Positions 15,433 through 25,040 of a DNA stretch of 64,000 bases are shown one piece after another. The translations under genes were made by a program, and so were the position numbers. The DNA is taken from the NCBI GenBank assembly GCA_910578585.1, contig CAJTRG010000003.1:62001-126000 (forward strand). Reading direction: 5' to 3'. Position 1 is the first letter of the stretch. Each line of letters starts with the position of its first letter. This DNA is from an uncultured Mailhella sp. (GTDB lineage Bacteria > Desulfobacterota > Desulfovibrionia > Desulfovibrionales > Desulfovibrionaceae). The notes under the pieces were generated by a model. That model made no database searches, was not told the DNA's origin, and was given only the letters and a program-made list of their open reading frames with translations.

Positions 15433-17853
15433 ATGTTATTGAGTTTAAATTGGCTTCGTGAATTTGTGCCCTATACAGGAACAGCTGAAGAACTTGGCGA
15501 ACATCTCACCATGCTTGGGCTGGAACTTGAAGAAATTGTTCACCCATTCCACGAAATCCGTGAACTGATCCTTGGACACGTGCTGACCTGCGAAGATCAT
15601 CCTGATTCTGACCACCTGCATGTCTGCTCTGTTGACCTCGGTGCAGAAGAACCTGTGACCATTGTTTGCGGTGCTCCCAACGTTGCAGCTGGACAACTCG
15701 TTGTTGTTGCGCCTGTTGGCTCCACCATGCCCGGCGGTTTTCAAATCAAAAAAGCAAAACTTCGCGGCGTGCCTTCCTTTGGGATGATTTGTTCTGAACG
15801 GGAAATGGGACTTAGCGATGACCATTCCGGTATTCTTGTCTTGCCTGAAACCGACAGACACGGAAGTCCCTTCAAAGTGGGAACGCCTTTTGTTGAAGCC
15901 ATGGAAATGGATACCGAAGTTTTGGATATCAGCATTACCCCCAACCGTGCGGACTGCCTTTCCGTCCTTGGCCTTGCCCGCATGGTGGCTGCAAGCTATA
16001 ATTTGCCTTTGACTTTGCCAAAAGTACAATTAAATGAACAAGGCAGCGACTGCTCAAGTGAATATGCCATTGAAATCAAAGACACTGATTTCTGCCCCTG
16101 CTATTCCGGACGCGTGATTGAAAACTGCACCACCGAAAAGTCTCCTTACTGGATCCGCTATCGCTTGTGCGCTGTGGGACTTCGCCCTATTTCCAACCTC
16201 GTTGACGTCACCAACTATATTCTTATGGAACTCGGTCAGCCCTTGCACGCTTTTGATGCTGATACTCTGAAAGGCAATAAAATTATTGTGCAAGCCGCAA
16301 AAGACGGACAAAAATTCACTACTCTTGACGGTCAGGAACGCAGTCTCAAAGAAAACGACGGCCTTATTTGTGATGCTGAAAATGCCATTGCTCTGGCTGG
16401 GGTTATGGGCGGACTTGCAACAGAAATTTCTGACAGCAGTAAGAAAGTTTTCCTTGAATGTGCGTTATTTAAACCAGCCCGTATTCGCCGTACTGCCCGC
16501 CGTTTAGGCCTAAGCTCTGATTCCAGCTATCGTTTTGAACGCGGCGTTGATCAGGAAGGCATGGCCTATGCCCTTGACCGAGCTGCTGAACTTATGCAGA
16601 TTTACGCTAAAGGCACAGTGCGCAAAGGTATTTGTAAAGCTGAACCCAAACCATTCAGTCCTGCAAAAATCACCTTCAACCCAAGCCGTCCAGAATTTGT
16701 ACTGGGCATTCCGGTCAGTGAAGAATTTTGCGAAAAAACACTCCTTGCCCTTGACTGTAAAATAGAAAAAACGAGCAAAGATGCATGGACAGTCTATGCT
16801 CCGGGACGCCGTTATGATTTAACGCGTGAAGCGGATTTAGTGGAAGAAATCGCTATTTTCAACGGCATTGACAATATGCCCGCTACCCTGCCAAAACTTT
16901 CTCATACCCTTGAAAAATGCGGCGATCCGGAAGGACGTCATCATTTTATCATGCGGGCAAAGAATTTCCTTGCCGGTCTTGGCATGAACGAAGCTATCAA
17001 CTACAGCTTTGTAGGCAATAAGGATTTGGATACGCTCAATCTGCCAAAAGAAGACCGCGTTATCATTATCAATCCGCTGAGTGCCGAACAAGACGTTCTC
17101 AGAACCCACCTTGCAGCCGGTATTTTGCAAAGTGTACGTGAAAATATTGCCCATGGTGCCAATGGACTGCGCCTTTTTGAAATTGCCCACACCTTCCACA
17201 AAGACAGCCAAAACGAAACCACGGTCAAAGAACGTCTGCACCTTATTTTTGCTTTGTACGGCAGCCGTTATGATGATGCATGGGGCAATGGTGAAGACGA
17301 AGTGGATTATGCTGACCTTCGCGGTTTTGTTGACCATTTCATTGCAGATTTTCTGCATATTGACGCCATGCAGGTGCAAAAATGCGCTTCTCACCCATAC
17401 CTTACGCCTGCGGTTGAGCTTTCCAGCAAGGACGGACAGGTTATCGGCATTATGGGACGCGTACAGAAAAATATTGCTGATGAATATTATGCAAAAAAAG
17501 CAGTTTGGATTGCAGACTTGGAACTTGATACCTTAGAAGAACTGAGCCTTGGCAAAAAGCCTCACTTTACGCCACTTGCTGTGTATCCTGCCGTGCGCCG
17601 TGATATTACCTTTATTTGCCAGCAGGACTTGCCTGTAAAAACAGTTCTTGACGCCATTTACCAAAATAAAGGCAAATATTTCACTGAAGCAGAATTTCGT
17701 GATCTCTACATTCCAAAGGACAGCAGCGAACGCAATTTGACATTCCGACTCACCTTCCAATCTCCGGACAAAACCCTTGAAGATAAGGACGTAGACAAAG
17801 AACGGGAAAAAATTACTCAAGCAGTAATCAAAGCCCTTGGTATCAGAATGTAA
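15433..17853 (+). CDS. pheT: Phenylalanyl-tRNA synthetase beta subunit
   Basis: At 806 residues it is full-length for the family. The N-terminal tRNA-binding OB domain (about 40-150) contains VTIVCGAPNVAAGQLVVVAPVG. B3/B4 editing and B5 domains follow (ITPNRADCLSVLGLARMVA, DVTNYILMELGQPLHAFDAD, DSSYRFERGVD). The C-terminal anticodon-binding FDX-ACB domain (about 715-806) ends with EREKITQAVIKALGIRM. SD AAGGA precedes the ATG. It ends with an intrinsic terminator, so pheST is a two-gene unit ahead of the MerR gene. Confidence 0.97.
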   Translation: MLLSLNWLREFVPYTGTAEELGEHLTMLGLELEEIVHPFHEIRELILGHVLTCEDHPDSDHLHVCSVDLGAEEPVTIVCGAPNVAAGQLVVVAPVGSTMPGGFQIKKAKLRGVPSFGMICSEREMGLSDDHSGILVLPETDRHGSPFKVGTPFVEAMEMDTEVLDISITPNRADCLSVLGLARMVAASYNLPLTLPKVQLNEQGSDCSSEYAIEIKDTDFCPCYSGRVIENCTTEKSPYWIRYRLCAVGLRPISNLVDVTNYILMELGQPLHAFDADTLKGNKIIVQAAKDGQKFTTLDGQERSLKENDGLICDAENAIALAGVMGGLATEISDSSKKVFLECALFKPARIRRTARRLGLSSDSSYRFERGVDQEGMAYALDRAAELMQIYAKGTVRKGICKAEPKPFSPAKITFNPSRPEFVLGIPVSEEFCEKTLLALDCKIEKTSKDAWTVYAPGRRYDLTREADLVEEIAIFNGIDNMPATLPKLSHTLEKCGDPEGRHHFIMRAKNFLAGLGMNEAINYSFVGNKDLDTLNLPKEDRVIIINPLSAEQDVLRTHLAAGILQSVRENIAHGANGLRLFEIAHTFHKDSQNETTVKERLHLIFALYGSRYDDAWGNGEDEVDYADLRGFVDHFIADFLHIDAMQVQKCASHPYLTPAVELSSKDGQVIGIMGRVQKNIADEYYAKKAVWIADLELDTLEELSLGKKPHFTPLAVYPAVRRDITFICQQDLPVKTVLDAIYQNKGKYFTEAEFRDLYIPKDSSERNLTFRLTFQSPDKTLEDKDVDKEREKITQAVIKALGIRM

Positions 17854-17898
17854 GTTCATAAAAACTATTAAACTTTTTTCAAAAACAATAATCAAAAA

Positions 17899-17930
17899 AC
17901 AGCAGACATTTTTTGTTTGCTGTGTTTTTC
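17899..17930 (+). terminator. Terminator after pheT
   Basis: ACAGCAGAC / GTTTGCTGT imperfect stem with a T-rich loop and a GTTTTTC tail, 45 bp beyond the stop. Confidence 0.75.
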
Positions 17931-18019
17931 ATTAAAAACTTGCAGAAACCTCTTAAATTTTGCTGGATAATATTTAGAAAATGAGATAAAATAGAGGCAA
18001 TCAAACAAAAGGGAATTTC

Positions 18020-18400
18020 ATGGCACTACGAGTTTACAGAATTGGCGAGGCCGCAAAGATCCTCAATGTAAAAACCAGTGTTCTGCGCTTTTGGGAAACG
18101 GAATTTCCGCAAATTCGTCCCAAACGAACAGAAACCGGGCAGCGCTATTATTCTGAAAAAGATATGCACATTCTGAAAAAAATCCATACCTTGCTCTATC
18201 AGGAAGGCATGACCATTATTGGTGCAAAAAAAGTTCTCAAAGGATCCACAGACCCCCTCGTTGATGATGTTACCCTGCCTTTAGAACAAAATACGCTTAT
18301 TTCTGAAGATGAATACCCTCTTGAAAAAAATACTTTTCACTACAAAGAAACACTCCATGAAGTATTTTGTGAATTAAAACAACTCCATAGCCTGTTATAA
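18020..18400 (+). CDS. MerR-family transcriptional regulator
   Basis: This 126-residue protein has an N-terminal winged HTH: YRIGEAAKILNVKTSVLRFWETEFPQIRPKRTETGQR-type sequence (residues 6-45), then YYSEKDMHILKKIHTLLYQEGMTIIGAKKVL. The arrangement and the FWE/F..I.P/R...GQR positions are those of the MerR_1 'heat-shock/YmcB-like' branch often found beside pheT in delta-proteobacterial genomes. The C-terminal third is short and has no Cys metal site, so it is not a classical metal sensor. SD GGGA is before the ATG. The effector and targets are unknown; rpe starts 21 bp downstream. Confidence 0.88.
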   Translation: MALRVYRIGEAAKILNVKTSVLRFWETEFPQIRPKRTETGQRYYSEKDMHILKKIHTLLYQEGMTIIGAKKVLKGSTDPLVDDVTLPLEQNTLISEDEYPLEKNTFHYKETLHEVFCELKQLHSLL

Positions 18401-18421
18401 ACAAAATAGCGAGAAAACGAT

Positions 18422-19066
18422 ATGATATTATCCCCTTCCCTGCTTTCAGCTGATTTTGGAAATCTTGAACAAGTGCTGAAAGATCTTGAAAAAGCAGAAC
18501 TTTCCTGGGTTCACTGGGATGTGATGGACGGTTTGTTTGTGCCAAACATCACTTTTGGGCAGCATGTAATCAAAATGCTCCGCCCTAAATCAAAACTTTT
18601 CTTTGATGTGCACCTCATGATTGAAAATCCGGAACGCTATTTGGAAGATTTCAAGAAAGCTGGAGCGGATATGCTGGTTATTCATGCAGAAGCAACCAAT
18701 CATATTCAGCGTACCCTTGCTGAAATTCGCCGTCTTGGCATGCAGGCAGGACTGGCGCTCAATCCAGCAACCCCGCTGAATGTTTGCGAATATGTACTTG
18801 ATGATGTGGATATGATTTTACTCATGAGCGTCAACCCCGGCTTTGGCGGACAAAGTTTTCTGCCCACCACCTACGAGAAAATCCGCTGCCTTCGCCACAT
18901 GCTTGGAAACAGAAAATGCCATATTCAAATTGACGGCGGTGTTTGCCCTGAAAATACAAAAGAACTTTGCAAAGCTGGTGCTGATGTTTTAGTTTCCGGC
19001 TCTGCCTTTTTTGCTCATCCTCCTTTTGATGAACGCCACAAGGCATTTCAAAGGGAAGCAATATAA
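18422..19066 (+). CDS. rpe: Ribulose-phosphate 3-epimerase
   Basis: 214-residue TIM-barrel enzyme interconverting ribulose-5-P and xylulose-5-P. Motifs: ILSPSLLSADFGNL, VHWDVMDGLFVPNITFG (metal-binding His/Asp), FFDVHLMIENPERY, MSVNPGFGGQSF and IDGGVCPENT (second Asp). SD GAGAAAA precedes the ATG. It is 17 bp from tkt, and together with pgk forms a pentose-phosphate/glycolysis operon. Confidence 0.96.
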   Translation: MILSPSLLSADFGNLEQVLKDLEKAELSWVHWDVMDGLFVPNITFGQHVIKMLRPKSKLFFDVHLMIENPERYLEDFKKAGADMLVIHAEATNHIQRTLAEIRRLGMQAGLALNPATPLNVCEYVLDDVDMILLMSVNPGFGGQSFLPTTYEKIRCLRHMLGNRKCHIQIDGGVCPENTKELCKAGADVLVSGSAFFAHPPFDERHKAFQREAI

Positions 19067-19083
19067 ATTATAGAGGATTTACC

Positions 19084-21084
19084 ATGGAACTTCGCAAAGA
19101 ATGTGCCAATGCTATCCGTGCTTTAGCCATGGACGCAATTGACAAATCTAAATCTGGTCACCCAGGTGCCCCAATGGGTATGGCAAATATGGCTGAAGCT
19201 TTATGGCGACACGCCTATAAACATAATCCCCAAAATCCAAACTGGGTAAACCGTGACCGTTTTGTTTTATCTAATGGCCATGCTTCTATGCTCCTGTATA
19301 GCCTTTTGCATTTGACCGGCTATAATCTCAGCATGGATGATATCAAAAATTTCCGTCAACTCCATTCTAAAACCCCGGGACACCCTGAAATTGACAGAAC
19401 TGAAGGCGTTGACATCGGCACTGGCCCTCTCGGTCAAGGCATTGCCACTGCTGTGGGCATGGCTCTGGCAGAAAAACTCCTTGCGAAACAATTTAATAAA
19501 GACAAATACAATATTGTTGACCATAAAACATGGGTATTTCTTGGCGACGGCTGCCTTATGGAAGGCGTAAGCCAGGAAGCAATTTCCCTTGCCGGCACCT
19601 GGAAACTGAATAAACTCATCGCCCTTTACGACAGCAACTCCATTTCCATTGACGGCAATATCAAGGATTGGTTCACTGAAGATGTGGCTAAACGCTTTGA
19701 AGCAAGCAACTGGTATGTAATCAAAGACGTGGACGGACACGATCCAAAATCTCTTGACGCTGCAATTGAAAAAGCTCAGGCAGTGACCGACAAACCAGTG
19801 CTTATTATCTGCAAAACCATTATTGGCTACGGTTCACCCAATAAAGCCGGTAAATCTTCCTGCCATGGTTCACCCATGGGCGCGGAAGAAAACGAAGCTA
19901 CCAAAAAAGCTCTTGGCTGGAACTACGCGCCTTTTGAAATTCCTGAACATTTATATAAAGCCTGGAGCTGCGTGGAAAAAGGAAAAGCTGCCAATGCTGA
20001 ATGGGATAAACTTTTTGCCGATTACCAAAAAGCTTACCCGGAACTTGCAGACGAATTTACCCGCCGCATGAACGGTGAATTTTCCAAAGAATATCAGAAA
20101 GCATTTGATACTCTTTTCGTCAGCCTTTTGGAAAATCAAGAAGAACTTGCCACCCGTAATGCAGGCAAAAAAGTTTTAGATGCCATTGCAGGAAGCCTGC
20201 CTGAACTTCTCGGCGGTTCTGCAGACTTGACCGGTTCTGTGGGAACCAAGCATGCGCACTCCAAAGATCTCGATTTGGAAAGCTTCGAAGGCAACTATAT
20301 CCACTATGGCGTGCGTGAATTTGCCATGAGCACGATCATGAACGGACTCAGCCTCCACGGCGGCTTTATTCCTTATGGCGGAACATTCCTTGTATTTTCT
20401 GATTACGCTAAAAATGCTGTCCGTCTTGCAGCTCTTTCAAAAATCCGCGGTGTTTGGGTACTCACCCACGACTCTATCGGCGTTGGCGAAGACGGCCCAA
20501 CCCACCAGCCCATTGAACAGATTTCTGCCCTTCGCCTGACCCCAAATGTTGATATCTGGCGTCCATGCGATACCATTGAAAGTGCCGTTGCCTGGAAAGC
20601 CGGCATTGAGAAGAAAGACGGCCCTGTTTGTCTTGCCATGAGCCGTCAAAACCTCACACCGCAAGCCCACACCAAAGAGCAGCTTGAGGACATTGCAAAG
20701 GGTGCCTATATTCTTATGGACAGCGGACAAACTCCTGATATTATTTTCATTGCCACAGGTTCTGAAGTGGAACTCGCCAGATCTGCTGCAAAAATACTGC
20801 AGGCTGAAGGAAATAATGTTCGCGTTGTTTCCATGCCTTGTGCTGATGTTTTTGACAGACAAGACAATGAATACAAAGAAAAAGTATTGCCAAAAGCCGT
20901 GCGCAGACGTATTGCCATTGAAGCCGGCAGTGCTGATTTTTGGTATAAATATGTGGGACTTGACGGAACAATTATCGCCATGACCAGTTTCGGTGAATCT
21001 GCTCCGGCAGGAAAACTCTTCCCATACTATGGTTTTAGCCTTGATAACCTTTTAGAAAAATCAAAAGAACTTTTAGGAGCATAA
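19084..21084 (+). CDS. tkt: Transketolase
   Basis: This 666-residue, thiamine-diphosphate-dependent enzyme transfers C2 units between ketoses and aldoses. The N-terminal ThDP/pyrophosphate domain has SGHPGAPMGMA and GDGCLMEGVSQEA with the downstream Asn (YDSNSISIDG). The Pyr domain has YIHYGVREFAMSTIMNG (Glu activating ThDP) and TFLVFSDYAKNAVRLAAL. The C-terminal domain has FGESAPAGKLFPYYG. It starts 17 bp after rpe and ends 2 bp before pgk, so the three genes are co-expressed. Confidence 0.97.
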   Translation: MELRKECANAIRALAMDAIDKSKSGHPGAPMGMANMAEALWRHAYKHNPQNPNWVNRDRFVLSNGHASMLLYSLLHLTGYNLSMDDIKNFRQLHSKTPGHPEIDRTEGVDIGTGPLGQGIATAVGMALAEKLLAKQFNKDKYNIVDHKTWVFLGDGCLMEGVSQEAISLAGTWKLNKLIALYDSNSISIDGNIKDWFTEDVAKRFEASNWYVIKDVDGHDPKSLDAAIEKAQAVTDKPVLIICKTIIGYGSPNKAGKSSCHGSPMGAEENEATKKALGWNYAPFEIPEHLYKAWSCVEKGKAANAEWDKLFADYQKAYPELADEFTRRMNGEFSKEYQKAFDTLFVSLLENQEELATRNAGKKVLDAIAGSLPELLGGSADLTGSVGTKHAHSKDLDLESFEGNYIHYGVREFAMSTIMNGLSLHGGFIPYGGTFLVFSDYAKNAVRLAALSKIRGVWVLTHDSIGVGEDGPTHQPIEQISALRLTPNVDIWRPCDTIESAVAWKAGIEKKDGPVCLAMSRQNLTPQAHTKEQLEDIAKGAYILMDSGQTPDIIFIATGSEVELARSAAKILQAEGNNVRVVSMPCADVFDRQDNEYKEKVLPKAVRRRIAIEAGSADFWYKYVGLDGTIIAMTSFGESAPAGKLFPYYGFSLDNLLEKSKELLGA

Positions 21085-21086
21085 AA

Positions 21087-22262
21087 ATGAAAGCATTAAG
21101 CATGAATGATGTTGATTTGAAAGACAAACACGTGGTTATTCGCTGTGATTTGAACGTCCCCCTCAAAAATGGCGTTATCAAAGGCGATAAAAGAATCCGC
21201 GCTGTTCTTCCAACCATCCGGAAAGCACTCGACAACAACTGTGCTGTGATTGTTCTCTCTCACTTGGGCCGTCCAACCGAAGGCACTTTTGAAGAAGAAT
21301 TCAGCCTTGCACCTGTTGCAAAACGTCTTGGTGAACTCCTCGGCAAAGAAGTACGCTTCCATGCCTATGATCCAGAACTCAAAGTTGAAGCAAAAAACGG
21401 CGAAGTTGTATTGCTGGAAAACGTTCGTTTCCTCGTTGGCGAAAAGAAAAATAACGCTGAACTGGGCGCAAAATTTGCTTCCCTCGGCGATATCTATATT
21501 ATGGATGCTTTTGGGGCTGCTCACCGTGCTCACTCCTCCACTGAATCCGCTATCCGTCAGGCAAAAGTTGCTGTTGCCGGCCCACTTATGATGGCTGAAA
21601 TGCAGGCAGCAAACAAAATTCTCCAAGAACCAAAACGCCCGCTCTATGCTATTGTTGGCGGTTCAAAAGTTTCCACAAAAGTTACTGTTCTTGAAAATCT
21701 CCTTGGCTTTGTAGACGGTCTGATTGTTGCCGGCGGTATTGCCAATACCTTCCTTTTGGCAGAAGGCTACAATGTTGGTAAATCTCTTGTGGAAGAAGAT
21801 TTTATCGACCAGGCAAAAGCCCTCATCAAACTTGCAAAAGACAAAAACGTTGATTTGCCTCTTGCAACCGATGTTGTTGTTGCAAAAGATATGGCTACCG
21901 CTGAAGGACTCAGAACCTGCGCTATCAACGATATCAAAGCTGATGAAGCAATTTTTGACATGGGCGAAGCAACCTGCAAAAACTTTGCTAAAATCCTTGA
22001 AAAAGCTAAGACCGTTGTTTGGAACGGTCCTCTTGGCGTTTTCGAACAAGTTCCTTTTGATAAAGGCACACGCTTTATCGGCGATGCACTTGCAAATTCA
22101 AAAGCATACACCCTTGTTTGCGGCGGTGACAGTGTTACTGCTGTTGAACAATTTGGCATTCAAGAAAAAATGGGCTATTTGTCCACCGGCGGCGGTGCAT
22201 TCTTAGAAGTTCTGGAAGGCAAAACACTTCCTTCTGTAGCAGCTCTTGCTGACCGTGCATAA
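21087..22262 (+). CDS. pgk: Phosphoglycerate kinase
   Basis: 391-residue monomeric kinase producing ATP from 1,3-bisphosphoglycerate. N-domain: VVIRCDLNVPLKNG, VIVLSHLGRPTEG and ENVRFLVGEKKN. Hinge and nucleotide domain: IVGGSKVSTKVTVLENLL, WNGPLGVFEQVPFDKGT, VCGGDSVTAVEQFG and LSTGGGAFLEVLEGKTLPS. SD AGGAG lies 5-9 nt upstream, inside the end of tkt. No ordinary T-tailed terminator follows; the repeat-A hairpin 27 bp past the stop may end the transcript. Confidence 0.97.
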   Translation: MKALSMNDVDLKDKHVVIRCDLNVPLKNGVIKGDKRIRAVLPTIRKALDNNCAVIVLSHLGRPTEGTFEEEFSLAPVAKRLGELLGKEVRFHAYDPELKVEAKNGEVVLLENVRFLVGEKKNNAELGAKFASLGDIYIMDAFGAAHRAHSSTESAIRQAKVAVAGPLMMAEMQAANKILQEPKRPLYAIVGGSKVSTKVTVLENLLGFVDGLIVAGGIANTFLLAEGYNVGKSLVEEDFIDQAKALIKLAKDKNVDLPLATDVVVAKDMATAEGLRTCAINDIKADEAIFDMGEATCKNFAKILEKAKTVVWNGPLGVFEQVPFDKGTRFIGDALANSKAYTLVCGGDSVTAVEQFGIQEKMGYLSTGGGAFLEVLEGKTLPSVAALADRA

Positions 22263-22289
22263 ACTATAAACAAATACTTTTTTATTTTT

Positions 22290-22345
22290 CAAGGAGAAAA
22301 CTTTTCCAAAAGTTTTCTCCTTGACCTCTTTCAAAACGTTTTAAC
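22290..22345 (+). repeat. Dispersed hairpin repeat A, copy 3
   Basis: Perfect 16-bp stem CAAGGAGAAAACTTTT / AAAAGTTTTCTCCTTG with a CC loop (22290-22323), then the family tail ACCTCTTTCAAAACGTTTT. Compared with copies 1 and 2, the outer stem changed on both arms (CAGGGG/CCCCTG to CAAGGAG/CTCCTTG), which keeps pairing. It lies at the end of pgk. Confidence 0.75.
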
Positions 22346-22395
22346 TTTTAATAATATTCCAACCCAAAAATTCTTGATGTTAGGATATCATTGGA

Positions 22396-22470
22396 AATCT
22401 TCTAAAACCTTCTAAACGCAAGCCCGAAAGGAATTGCTTGATTTTTCGAGGGGAATAATCTCTCCCCCAA
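22396..22470 (-). repeat. Dispersed double-hairpin repeat B, copy 3 (reverse orientation)
   Basis: Read on the - strand: a GGGGGAGAGATTATTCCCC hairpin, then a second hairpin CAAGC ... GCTTG, then TTTAGAAGGTTTTAGAAG. The same order (G-run/ATTAT/C-run hairpin, second hairpin of unrelated sequence, T-rich tail) appears after ftsZ and after nfnB. It sits 12 bp past the stop of the glycosyltransferase gene and may be its 3' terminator. Confidence 0.6.
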
Positions 22471-22482
22471 AAAGAAAAAATA

Positions 22483-23712
22483 TTAATAAATCCCAAACTC
22501 GTCTGTATCCAGTTCCTGAGTGGCAAGCAGTTTATCGTGCCAGTTGTCACCTTGCATAACATGATGAAATTTTTGTTTATATACATTCACAATATCGTTA
22601 TTTAATTGATTTTTCAGTGAATTTTTCACATTTTCATACAATGTTTTATCATCAAGTTTAGACGCAAGTCCAATAAGCAGTGCTATTGTATGCCTTGAGT
22701 AACAAACATTCGCTGCCTTTTGGCAATAAGCAATTGCTTCCAGAATTTTTTCCTGTTTCACCAGACTTTGGATAAGAATGTGGTAGCCGTCGTGCCAAAA
22801 TGGCTCTTTTAAAAGGTATTCCGTACACAGTTTGTCAGAATACTGCGTCAAAACAGTTTTATTAAATTCTTTTCTTTTCTCTTCCGTAAGGCGGGGATAT
22901 AAAACAAATTCTTTTGTCAGTGCCGGCATATAGCCATCTTGTGTATAATATAAATGGGCATCGGGAATAATACGGGGCTTGCGGGTAAACAGCAGTTTGC
23001 TGTTATCCATATCCTTATCCAAACGCCCGGCAGTCTGGCTGGTATGATGAAAAACAATGCTCTCAGATACAACCTGATGCATAAATCCATGCTCCACATA
23101 GGTATAGCAAAGGTCAATGTCTTCCATACCATTCTTATAGCCTTCATAAAATTTTCCAAGAGCAAAAAACTGCTCAGTTCGGCATAAGAGCACAGCTCCG
23201 GTGATGATTCTGAATTTTCTTTTGCGCAAGACCGCAGGGTGACTGGGCAAAAAGCCAGAATAAATATGCCCCACCTGCTGAATAGGCGTTACGGTTACCC
23301 CGCAGTGCTGAACTGTTCCATCAGGAAAGAGAAGCAAAGAACCAACCAAACCAAGATTGGGATGCTCATCAAGCGCTTTCACCAAAGGAGGCAGCCAATT
23401 GGGCGTGACAACAGTATCATTATTCAAAAATAAAATATATTCATGCCCGTCTTTGCGCGCTGCTTCAGCGCCCTGATTGCAGGCAATGGCAAAGCCCATA
23501 TTTTCCTGGTTGCGGATATAGGTAAACTGCTCTTTGCCAAACAGAGATTCTCCCATTGCCCTGGCATGGGTGGCGGTTTTATCCGTAGAAGCATTATCCA
23601 CTAAATAGACATGAATATCAGATAGTTTGGTATGTTTTACAAGAGACTGCAAACAGGGAAAGGTCATTTCTTCCCATAAATTCCAAACAGGGATAACAAT
23701 ACCAACGCCCAT
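22483..23712 (-). CDS. Family-2 glycosyltransferase
   Basis: 409-residue GT-A fold glycosyltransferase. The N-terminus GVGIVIPVWNLWEE and VYLVDNASTDKTA bind the nucleotide sugar. The DxD-like FLNNDTVVTPNWLPPLV segment is around residues 95-110, and MEDIDLCYTYVEHG is the conserved ED acceptor/base motif. The C-terminal ~150 residues (from about 260) lack the GT domain and contain helical repeat-like sequence (ILEAIAYCQKAANVCYSRHT). SD AGGAGAAAAT lies before the ATG. There is no membrane segment, so it is likely a cytoplasmic enzyme in surface polysaccharide or glycan synthesis. It is transcribed after the HD-domain gene with a 21-bp gap; acceptor unknown. Confidence 0.88.
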   Translation of the reverse strand: MGVGIVIPVWNLWEEMTFPCLQSLVKHTKLSDIHVYLVDNASTDKTATHARAMGESLFGKEQFTYIRNQENMGFAIACNQGAEAARKDGHEYILFLNNDTVVTPNWLPPLVKALDEHPNLGLVGSLLLFPDGTVQHCGVTVTPIQQVGHIYSGFLPSHPAVLRKRKFRIITGAVLLCRTEQFFALGKFYEGYKNGMEDIDLCYTYVEHGFMHQVVSESIVFHHTSQTAGRLDKDMDNSKLLFTRKPRIIPDAHLYYTQDGYMPALTKEFVLYPRLTEEKRKEFNKTVLTQYSDKLCTEYLLKEPFWHDGYHILIQSLVKQEKILEAIAYCQKAANVCYSRHTIALLIGLASKLDDKTLYENVKNSLKNQLNNDIVNVYKQKFHHVMQGDNWHDKLLATQELDTDEFGIY

Positions 23713-23733
23713 ATTTTCTCCTATTTTAATCCG

Positions 23734-24990
23734 CTAATTGAAATCAGCCAGTAAGGCTTTCAAATCAAAATCACCGAACTGATACTGCTTGCACAAATTA
23801 CGAAGTCTTGCCATGGCATCATATAAATGCGCAGAAGAAACGCCATGATAAATAGACGTATACACTTCCAAAAGCGCTGCAAGGGAATCGCAGGCTTTAA
23901 TCAGCGCACCGTCCTTGCCGTTATAACGGTCTTCATTATATTCTTTCATCTGCTCAAAACTATCCAGAGTATGGACAATACCGAGTTCATCCTGATATTG
24001 TTCCAAAAATTCAGAAGCATAGCCAACCCCCAAATAATAAGAAAGGCAATTGACAATATCCTCATAACCGGCACTGCGAAGGGGATCCAAAATGCGGCGT
24101 TCCAATTCATCTTTTTCATATTGATGAATGATTTCAGGAAGTTCCTTCACAGAAGTTTTCACAGGGTTGATAATATCGCGGGTCAAAAGTTCCGGCAAAT
24201 CATGGAATAAACCGCTGAAGAAATTATTGACGGCACGAGCTTTGGAAAGGCTCTGTTCAATGGACATCAAATAAGCAATAACAGCCACAATAAACATGTG
24301 TCCCAGCACAGATGTTTCAGGAACACGGGCTGTTTGTGACCAGCGGATTTGAAAACGCAGCTGTCCGCAAAGATTTGCCACCCGGGCAAAAGGATTACTG
24401 CCAACATTAACAAGCAAATCAGATACGCCCTGCACATCTTTCATGGATTGCAGCTGTTCAGTAAAGGATGCGTCAATATCCCGAAGTTCTTCATCAAAGA
24501 AGTTTAAGGAACGGATTAAATTAAATTCCCATTTTGAGGCAAATAAATGGGAAGCTGTCAAAATACGCTTGGCAGGGCTGTCATTCTGGTGGTCGAGAGC
24601 ATCCACATGATAGGCAACAAAGCGATTCCAGAAATTTTCATCTATAGGCTTGACAATGGGTTCAAGTTCTTCAAAAACCCAATTGGTAAGCTGCTCAAAA
24701 TGCTCCCGATTTTCACGGATTTGATAGAAAACTGGAGGTTTAATATCAGTAATAACAAGACGATACATATAATCAAAAATGCAGCCTTCAATAATTTCTG
24801 CTCCCAAATCAAGAGCAATATCGTCTTCAAGGTCACGAGATTTCAATTTATACAACAAAAACGCTGTAATCATTTTATGGGCTTGCTTATCCACTTCATA
24901 CAGCTCAACAGGACGAAGCTTATCATTCCAGCGGCGCATGAGAGAACCGGAAAAAATAAACTGTAAAAAACTTTTTCTTATTTTTGTCAT
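23734..24990 (-). CDS. HD-domain phosphohydrolase (YfbR-like)
   Basis: 418-residue soluble protein. The HD motif is in the C-terminal half: SVLGHMFIVAVIAYLMS (first His), NNFFSGLFHDLPELLTRDIINPVK (paired His-Asp) and a downstream Asp in ALIKACDSLAALLE. This matches the YfbR-like HD family (deoxynucleotide 5'-phosphatase relatives). The N-terminal ~200 residues are a helical extension also seen in the family's long members. A promoter with -35 TTGCTT and -10 TAATAT lies upstream on the - strand. Substrate unproven; the pairing with a glycosyltransferase gives no clear clue. Confidence 0.82.
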   Translation of the reverse strand: MTKIRKSFLQFIFSGSLMRRWNDKLRPVELYEVDKQAHKMITAFLLYKLKSRDLEDDIALDLGAEIIEGCIFDYMYRLVITDIKPPVFYQIRENREHFEQLTNWVFEELEPIVKPIDENFWNRFVAYHVDALDHQNDSPAKRILTASHLFASKWEFNLIRSLNFFDEELRDIDASFTEQLQSMKDVQGVSDLLVNVGSNPFARVANLCGQLRFQIRWSQTARVPETSVLGHMFIVAVIAYLMSIEQSLSKARAVNNFFSGLFHDLPELLTRDIINPVKTSVKELPEIIHQYEKDELERRILDPLRSAGYEDIVNCLSYYLGVGYASEFLEQYQDELGIVHTLDSFEQMKEYNEDRYNGKDGALIKACDSLAALLEVYTSIYHGVSSAHLYDAMARLRNLCKQYQFGDFDLKALLADFN

Positions 24991-25007
24991 ATTTACCTCA
25001 CGAAAAA

Positions 25008-25036
25008 ATATTAAAATAAGCCTGAAAAATAAGCAA
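25008..25036 (-). promoter_or_regulatory. Promoter of the HD-domain/glycosyltransferase operon
   Basis: On the - strand, -35 TTGCTT (25031-25036) and -10 TAATAT (25008-25013) separated by 17 nt, shortly ahead of the GTGAGGTAA SD and ATG at 24990. Confidence 0.6.
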
Positions 25037-25040
25037 GAAT

